Assembly: GCA_905204385.1 (NCBI GenBank)
Contig: CAJKZL010000057.1
Span: 1 to 11,532 of the forward strand
Origin: an uncultured Odoribacter sp.
GTDB taxonomy: Bacteria; Bacteroidota; Bacteroidia; Bacteroidales; Marinifilaceae
Length of the DNA stretch: 11,532 nucleotides
Direction: 5' to 3'
In this document: one piece after another, positions 7,528 to 11,532 of the stretch
Layout of the letters: every line of letters starts with the position of its first letter
How positions within the stretch are numbered: the first letter of the stretch is position 1
Translations under genes and position numbers: made by a program
The notes under the pieces: generated by a model
The model's input: only the letters and a program-made list of their open reading frames with translations
Databases searched by the model: none
Told to the model about the DNA's origin: nothing

Positions 7528-7998
7528 ATGTATGAAAAGGGATTTATGGAGGAAGCCATTCGTTTGGCTGTAGAAAATGTGAAGAAGGGTACAGGCGGAC
7601 CCTTCGGTGCCGTGATTGTCAAAGCAGGGGAAATTATAGCTGCCTGTGGCAATACCGTTACTCCCGATCATGATCCCACGGCGCACGCCGAAGTGAATGC
7701 TATCCGGGAAGCCTGTCTCAAATTATCTTCGCACCAGTTGGACGGCTGTGAGATTTATTGCAGTTGCGAACCCTGTCCGATGTGTCTGGGAGCCTTCTAT
7801 TGGGCCCGGCCTGCACGGGTTTATTATGCTTCGACCCAAGAGGATGCTGCAAAGGCGGGTTTCGACGATTCGTTCATCTATCGGGAAATCGAACTGCCGG
7901 AAGCTGAACGGAGGATCCCTTTTCTTCATTATAAAGAAGACGGAACCGGTGAGGAGTTCCGTCTGTGGCAAGTATCCGAAAACAAATCCGATTATTGA
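7528..7998 (+). CDS. guaD: Guanine deaminase, cytidine-deaminase fold type
   Basis: This zinc enzyme hydrolyses guanine to xanthine and ammonia in the cytoplasm, for purine salvage and catabolism. The 156-residue length equals that of B. subtilis GuaD, and the sequence recalls it throughout. GGPFGAVIVK (23-32) is followed by the zinc and catalytic motif TAHAEV (His53, Glu55) and SCEPCPMCLGA (79-89) with zinc ligands Cys83 and Cys86. YWARP (91-95) and GFDDSFIY (111-118) are hallmarks of GuaD rather than of the tRNA deaminase TadA. The C-terminus ends in a Tyr that the family uses to close the active site of the neighbouring subunit. I chose the ATG at 7528 over a GTG two codons upstream because of the GGAGG site and the match in length. 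Its stop codon touches that of the opposite-strand acyltransferase. Confidence 0.93.
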   Translation: MYEKGFMEEAIRLAVENVKKGTGGPFGAVIVKAGEIIAACGNTVTPDHDPTAHAEVNAIREACLKLSSHQLDGCEIYCSCEPCPMCLGAFYWARPARVYYASTQEDAAKAGFDDSFIYREIELPEAERRIPFLHYKEDGTGEEFRLWQVSENKSDY

Positions 7999-9135
7999 CT
8001 ATTGGACCAATCGCCTGGTGAATTTTAGCTGAGATAGTGCCCAGACCACTCCTGCGCTGATGAGGAAAGCGGAACAAGCGATGCCTATAATTTTGAAAGC
8101 GACCGGAAGGGCCGGAAAGTGGCTGAATGCGTCGTACATCATCTGAACGATCACGAAATGCGAAAGATAGATTCCGAACGTCAGGGAAGCCAGACAGGAC
8201 ATTACCACCGAGGATTCTGTTTGCAGTTTCTGTACGATCACAAAAACAGGAAAGGTCATCATAAATACATTGATACCGGCGAAATACCATACAATTTCCA
8301 GATAGGCGTAATTGCCGGGAAAATGCTTTTGGGTTTCGAGAAATCCCAGAGAAGTGATCAGGTAGCCGATGAGGAACGATGGGATGCAGATGGCCAAGGT
8401 CTTTTGCCAACTCCAATGGAGCGGATATTTTACAAGGTAATGCGCCAGCACCAGATAGCCTATAAATCCCGACACATAATAGAAACTGCCGTAGTCGTTC
8501 CAATCACAGATGCCGAACAGGCCCATATTGCCGTAGTTCCCCGGGTATCCCAGAAGAGGCGCAGCCATTTTGAGGTAGGGCAAAATCAGAGAGATACCCC
8601 AGATCTTCAGAAATAGTTCGATCTCTTTTCGGGAGGCGCGTTCCAGCCATTGTCCGAATATCGGCATCACAAAATAAAGTCCTGCCAGCATATATACGTA
8701 CCATAGCGGTGTGGTGTCGTAATTGAAATTGAAAATAAAGGTGTAAAATTTGCGAAGGGTTGCCGCCCAGGTGTGGTCCTCCATAACGATATTGGGACTT
8801 TGGGTGGAGACCGCGAAATTCAGATAGACATAGTAAATCAGCGGTAAGGCGATGGACCAGAAGATCAGGGGAAGCAGCAAACGGCCCAGTCTCTTTTTAT
8901 AGAAGCCGGACATATCCAGGCGGATGGGAAACAGGAGCACCCCGGACATCATCACGAATAGGGGCACGCAGCATCGGACCATACTGCCTGAAAATACAGC
9001 TGTCAGAAAAGCATTCCGGTCGCTGTCGAATAAACCGGTAAACGGATCGCAACTATGCGAAAAAACAACCAAGAAACAGGCAATAACACGCAAAAGGTCT
9101 ATCCAACCTAAATTTTCTTTTTTCTTAATTTCCAT
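7999..9135 (-). CDS. Membrane acyltransferase, acyltransferase-3 family
   Basis: This 378-residue integral membrane protein belongs to the acyltransferase-3 superfamily (OafA, WecH, NodX-like). These enzymes transfer acetyl or other small acyl groups to sugars of surface glycans. About ten hydrophobic segments are visible, starting near residues 13-29, 52-70 and 84-106. The first carries the family pattern Arg16-x10-His27 in IDLLRVIACFLVVFSHS. There is no fused SGNH domain. The ATG at 9135 precedes a short charged MEIKKKENLG stretch that leads into the first helix. An in-frame ATG at 9198 would add 21 unconserved residues and overlap the likely promoter. The acceptor cannot be predicted. The gene stands alone, convergent with guaD and divergent from rmuC; with manC in the same window, a role in glycan decoration is plausible but unproven. 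Confidence 0.88.
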   Translation of the reverse strand: MEIKKKENLGWIDLLRVIACFLVVFSHSCDPFTGLFDSDRNAFLTAVFSGSMVRCCVPLFVMMSGVLLFPIRLDMSGFYKKRLGRLLLPLIFWSIALPLIYYVYLNFAVSTQSPNIVMEDHTWAATLRKFYTFIFNFNYDTTPLWYVYMLAGLYFVMPIFGQWLERASRKEIELFLKIWGISLILPYLKMAAPLLGYPGNYGNMGLFGICDWNDYGSFYYVSGFIGYLVLAHYLVKYPLHWSWQKTLAICIPSFLIGYLITSLGFLETQKHFPGNYAYLEIVWYFAGINVFMMTFPVFVIVQKLQTESSVVMSCLASLTFGIYLSHFVIVQMMYDAFSHFPALPVAFKIIGIACSAFLISAGVVWALSQLKFTRRLVQ

Positions 9136-9164
9136 ATAATTTTTCTTAAATGCACATTCGGGCA

Positions 9165-9198
9165 TAAAGGTAGTAGAAATCGAAGGCAGAATGTACAA
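9165..9198 (-). promoter_or_regulatory. Weak candidate promoter for the acyltransferase gene
   Basis: Read on the - strand, TACCTTTA at 9172-9165 matches seven of eight positions of TAnnTTTG. A TTG lies 23 bases upstream (9198-9196), slightly further than the usual 19-21. Transcription would start near 9158, giving a leader of about 25 bases before the ATG at 9135. Confidence 0.35.
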
Positions 9199-9212
9199 GT
9201 TTACTGGAAAGT

Positions 9213-9242
9213 TTTGCTAAGATGCAGCCTATCTTAGGCAAA
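9213..9242. other. Inverted repeat in the divergent acyltransferase-rmuC intergenic region
   Basis: TTTGCTAAGAT (9213-9223) is matched by its complement at 9231-9242, with one extra G at 9238, around a seven-base centre. It lies upstream of the predicted promoters of both divergent genes and could be a regulator-binding dyad. No regulator gene is nearby and there is no T-run, so a terminator is unlikely. Confidence 0.45.
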
Positions 9243-9243
9243 C

Positions 9244-9292
9244 ATCTTGAATCTTTGACCGATAACCTCAAAATTTTAATCTTTCATCTTTA
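9244..9292. repeat. Possible degraded heptamer spacer upstream of rmuC
   Basis: ATCTT recurs at 9244, 9251, 9279 and 9286, all in one 7-bp phase, and every intervening heptamer also begins with A. This resembles the clearer 7-bp arrays around lgt, but the middle units are poorly conserved and chance is a real alternative. Confidence 0.3.
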
Positions 9293-9307
9293 TCTGCAAT
9301 TTATATG

Positions 9308-9315
9308 TATTTTTG
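9308..9315 (+). promoter_or_regulatory. Candidate -7 promoter element for rmuC
   Basis: TATTTTTG is an exact match to TAnnTTTG. No good TTTG -33 box lies at the expected distance; the nearest is TTTC at 9282-9285. The element ends seven bases before the ATG at 9323, so the transcript would have almost no leader. Confidence 0.45.
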
Positions 9316-9322
9316 CGTTGCT

Positions 9323-10594
9323 ATGGACATGATAAGTTTAGTAACGGGAATTTTAGCCGGTGGTTCGGTTGTGTTTGTATTTATGCGGACCAGCCGGAAG
9401 GCATTGGAAGTAAAAAATGCATTGTTGCAGGAAGACCGGTTGCAGTGGCGGGCAAAAGAACAGCAAATATTGCTGGAGAAAACGGAGATATTGAAAGAAA
9501 ATGTGCGTTTGAAGGAGTATTTGCACCATTTGGAGGAACGCCTGGAGCATCAGAAAGAGGAGATGGGAGAGGCCCGACAAGTGTTGACCGATCAATTCCG
9601 GAATCTGGCGGGAGAGATTTTGGAAGATAAATCCAGACGTTTTACGGAGACCAACCGCGAAAATATGGAGAAGATCCTGCATCCTTTAAGTAAAGATCTG
9701 GAAGAATTCCGCAAGATGGTGGACGAGGCTTATCACAAGGAATCTACGGAGCGGACGGTGCTGGAACGGAAGATTGCGGAATTGGTGCAATTGAACAATC
9801 AGATCCGCCTGGACGCCGTCAATCTGACGAATGCTTTGAAAGGGAATACAAAAGTACAGGGAGATTGGGGGGAAATGATTCTGGAGCGCATATTGGAGAA
9901 TTCGGGTTTGACGAAAGGGAGGGAATATTTTATTCAGGAAACATTGAAAGATGAATCCGGTGGTGTGCTTTATAGTGAGACCGGTAACCGTATGCGTCCC
10001 GATGTGATCATTGTTTATCCCGGCAACCGGAAGGTCATTGTAGATTCGAAGGTTTCGCTGACCGCCTATGTGAACTATTGCAATGCAGAGGACGATGCGG
10101 GACGTGATCTGGCCCTGAAAGCTCACCTGCAATCGGTACACCGGCATATCGAGGAACTCTCGCGCAAGGATTATAGCGGTTGGACCGGAGGAACCCTGGA
10201 TTTTGTGATGATGTTTGTCCCTAATGAAGCCTCCTATTTGCTGGCGATGCAGACGGAACCTGCCTTATGGAATGAAGCTTACCGGAAACGGGTGCTTTTG
10301 TTGAGTCCCGCCAATTTGATCGTTTCCCTGAAGCTTACGGCCGATTTATGGAGCAGGGAGTATCAGAACCGCAATGCCCTGGAAATTGCCGACAGGGGAG
10401 CGAAGCTGTATGATAAATGTCTGGCTTTTCTGGAAAGCTTTACGGACATCGGTGAACAAATCCGTAAAACACAGGAAACTTATGATCAGGCATACAAAAG
10501 ATTGAAGAGCGGCAATGGAAATTTGATTGCACAAACCCAAAAATTAAAGGAGTTGGGGATTCAGTCTAAAAAGAAAAACAAGGATATCTTGTAG
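9323..10594 (+). CDS. rmuC: RmuC family DNA recombination protein
   Basis: RmuC family proteins were named for limiting recombination at inverted repeats in E. coli and carry a PD-(D/E)XK nuclease-like core; the biochemical activity is poorly defined. In this 423-residue protein, residues 4-21 form one hydrophobic segment that should anchor it to the inner membrane. A charged coiled coil follows (about 25-170), then the conserved core with TKVQGDWGE (176-184), RPDVII (225-230), VDSKVSLTAY (240-249) supplying the nuclease-like Asp and Lys, MMFVPNEASY (296-305) and LLLSPANLI (325-333), and a second helical stretch at the end. An in-frame ATG at 9305 would precede the -7 element at 9308-9315, so I prefer 9323; Met3 at 9329 is also possible. 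It stands divergent from the acyltransferase gene. Confidence 0.92.
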   Translation: MDMISLVTGILAGGSVVFVFMRTSRKALEVKNALLQEDRLQWRAKEQQILLEKTEILKENVRLKEYLHHLEERLEHQKEEMGEARQVLTDQFRNLAGEILEDKSRRFTETNRENMEKILHPLSKDLEEFRKMVDEAYHKESTERTVLERKIAELVQLNNQIRLDAVNLTNALKGNTKVQGDWGEMILERILENSGLTKGREYFIQETLKDESGGVLYSETGNRMRPDVIIVYPGNRKVIVDSKVSLTAYVNYCNAEDDAGRDLALKAHLQSVHRHIEELSRKDYSGWTGGTLDFVMMFVPNEASYLLAMQTEPALWNEAYRKRVLLLSPANLIVSLKLTADLWSREYQNRNALEIADRGAKLYDKCLAFLESFTDIGEQIRKTQETYDQAYKRLKSGNGNLIAQTQKLKELGIQSKKKNKDIL

Positions 10595-10603
10595 AAATCT
10601 TTA

Positions 10604-10635
10604 TTGCATTTTCAAAGAAAATAAACGTATCTTCG
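10604..10635 (+). promoter_or_regulatory. Candidate promoter for the C1-type peptidase gene
   Basis: TTG at 10604-10606 and TATCTTCG at 10628-10635 are separated by 21 bases. This fits the Bacteroidota TTTG-N19-21-TAnnTTTG pattern with one change in the -7 box. Transcription would start near 10642, leaving a leader of about 60 bases. Confidence 0.5.
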
Positions 10636-10640
10636 TAGGG

Positions 10641-10682
10641 ATTATTTAAAATTAGTTTTAAGAAGAAATTTTAAGGAATAAT
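10641..10682 (+). promoter_or_regulatory. A/T-rich hairpin at the predicted 5' end of the peptidase message
   Basis: ATTATT (10641-10646) pairs with AATAAT (10677-10682), and TAAAATT (10647-10653) with AATTTTA (10667-10673). There is a three-base bulge and a 13-base loop. It begins at the predicted transcription start and ends 21 bases before the ATG. It could protect the 5' end, or it could be a weak terminator of rmuC, though no T-run follows. Confidence 0.4.
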
Positions 10683-10703
10683 TTTCAATAAGCCGAAAAG
10701 GAT

Positions 10704-11532
10704 ATGTTTATTTTTAAGAAAGTTGTATGGAGTTGCGGTTTGTTTATGCTGGGTCATTTCACCGCAGTTTGTGCGCTTCCTTTGCAGGAAGCGATGATTA
10801 TGCCGATGGGAGATACCTTGCGTACCCGTCCTGAACGTGTAAACAATGCGGAGAGCCGTGCTTTTCCATCGGTTTTCAATCAGGACGGCGGATCATGTGG
10901 GTCGGCATCCCGCATCGGTTATATGTTTACGCATGAAATCAATGCTTTCCGTGATGCGGACGCTTCAAGGCCCGAAAACATTTATCCTACTCATTTTACC
11001 TGGCTGCTGACCAATAGCCATTCGGGCAAGGAAGGGATGGCCAAGGCCAACGGGATTCCGGATGCCACGGTATTCGGCGGAAAGACTTATTCGAAGGTTT
11101 TTGGAAATCAGGATTGTTCGAGTGCCGATTTCGGCTGGATGCAAGGATACGACAAATGGTATTCTGCTATGTTCAACCGCATTTCCCACAATTCGTTTTC
11201 TCCCTATGGAGTGGATACGGAAAAAGGCCGGGAATTCGTAAAAAACTGGCTCTGGAATCATCAGGGCGACGATGATTTTTCGATTGGAGGAATCTGTGGG
11301 ATAGGTGTTGCCAGCGCGTGTAAACAGGCTCCCATCGCGGATGATCCCGAGGGGAGGAATGCCGCTGCCGGGGTGGTGGGGCAAAAATATGTCACCCGCT
11401 GGGGCGACGGGGTGGATCATGCCCTGACCATTGTCGGTTATGATGACCGGTTGGTTTTTGACCTGGATAGCAATAATATATACGGCGAAAAAGAGAAAGA
11501 CGAATGCGGTGCATGGATCATCGTAAATTCGT
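10704..11532 (+). CDS. Secreted papain-like (C1 family) peptidase, 3' end missing
   Basis: The frame stays open from the ATG at 10704 to the window end (276 codons). Residues 1-24 form a signal peptide (MFIFKKVVWS, a hydrophobic core, cleavage after AVCA). A papain-like fold is indicated by VFNQDGGSCGSASRIGYMF (57-75), with the oxyanion Gln60, by DHALTIVGYDD (238-248) with the catalytic-type His239, and by AWIIVNS (270-276), where Asn275 matches the third papain residue. Between His and Asn lies an acidic DLDSNN loop that could bind calcium. The nucleophile is unclear: aligning GSCGS with papain puts Ala68 where Cys25 should be, while Cys65 is the only nearby Cys. It is either a family with a shifted Cys or an inactive homologue. 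Gut Bacteroidales encode many such exported proteins. There are no linked genes inside the window. Confidence 0.8.
   Translation, partial: MFIFKKVVWSCGLFMLGHFTAVCALPLQEAMIMPMGDTLRTRPERVNNAESRAFPSVFNQDGGSCGSASRIGYMFTHEINAFRDADASRPENIYPTHFTWLLTNSHSGKEGMAKANGIPDATVFGGKTYSKVFGNQDCSSADFGWMQGYDKWYSAMFNRISHNSFSPYGVDTEKGREFVKNWLWNHQGDDDFSIGGICGIGVASACKQAPIADDPEGRNAAAGVVGQKYVTRWGDGVDHALTIVGYDDRLVFDLDSNNIYGEKEKDECGAWIIVNS

Noticed and set aside
7528..7998. The deaminase as tRNA adenosine deaminase TadA
   Set aside because: The GFDDSFIY segment, total length of 156 and C-terminal Tyr fit GuaD; the TadA-specific C-terminal pattern is missing.
1..11532. A mobile element, defence island or biosynthetic cluster
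   Set aside because: No transposase, integrase, restriction, toxin-antitoxin or synthase gene is present; genes are housekeeping or common envelope functions with even composition.

Overview
The window looks like chromosomal DNA from a member of the Bacteroidota, probably order Bacteroidales. The evidence is a SecA of 1098 residues with the long insertions usual in that phylum, promoter-like TAnnTTTG -7 boxes, almost no Shine-Dalgarno sequences, a cytoplasmic receiver/histidine-kinase fusion, and a C1-type secreted peptidase of a kind common in gut Bacteroidales. The genus cannot be fixed from the sequence; an Odoribacter- or Butyricimonas-like genome is only a guess.

Layout. Bases 1-848 hold the 3' part of a receiver/histidine-kinase protein. 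It is followed on the + strand by manC (GDP-mannose synthesis, 948-1997), upp (uracil salvage, 2065-2721), a small exported protein (2780-3109), secA (3222-6518), lgt (6611-7447) and guaD (guanine deaminase, 7528-7998). A membrane acyltransferase lies on the - strand (7999-9135) and abuts guaD tail to tail with no gap. Past a divergent intergenic region come rmuC (9323-10594) and a secreted papain-like protein that runs off the window (10704 onward).

How the genes relate. SecA drives proteins through SecYEG, and Lgt adds the diacylglyceryl anchor to exported prolipoproteins, so secA-lgt is an envelope-biogenesis pair. manC and the acyltransferase fit surface-polysaccharide synthesis and decoration. 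upp and guaD are base-salvage genes. The rest is ordinary housekeeping.

Most interesting region: 2742-3221, directly before secA. It contains a promoter-like box, a 109-residue ORF with a signal peptide and a C-terminal Ile-Arg-Ala-Pro motif five residues before its end, a long stem-loop covering those codons, and two further hairpins before the secA start that can re-pair with each other. This is the layout of E. coli secM-secA, where a secreted arrest peptide senses export capacity. I propose this ORF as a candidate Sec-monitoring arrest peptide; it is unproven.

Second theme: both spacers flanking lgt (6512-6609 and 7450-7509) are built from degenerate 7-bp units. The first is arranged as two inverted half-arrays that meet in a 15-bp dyad.
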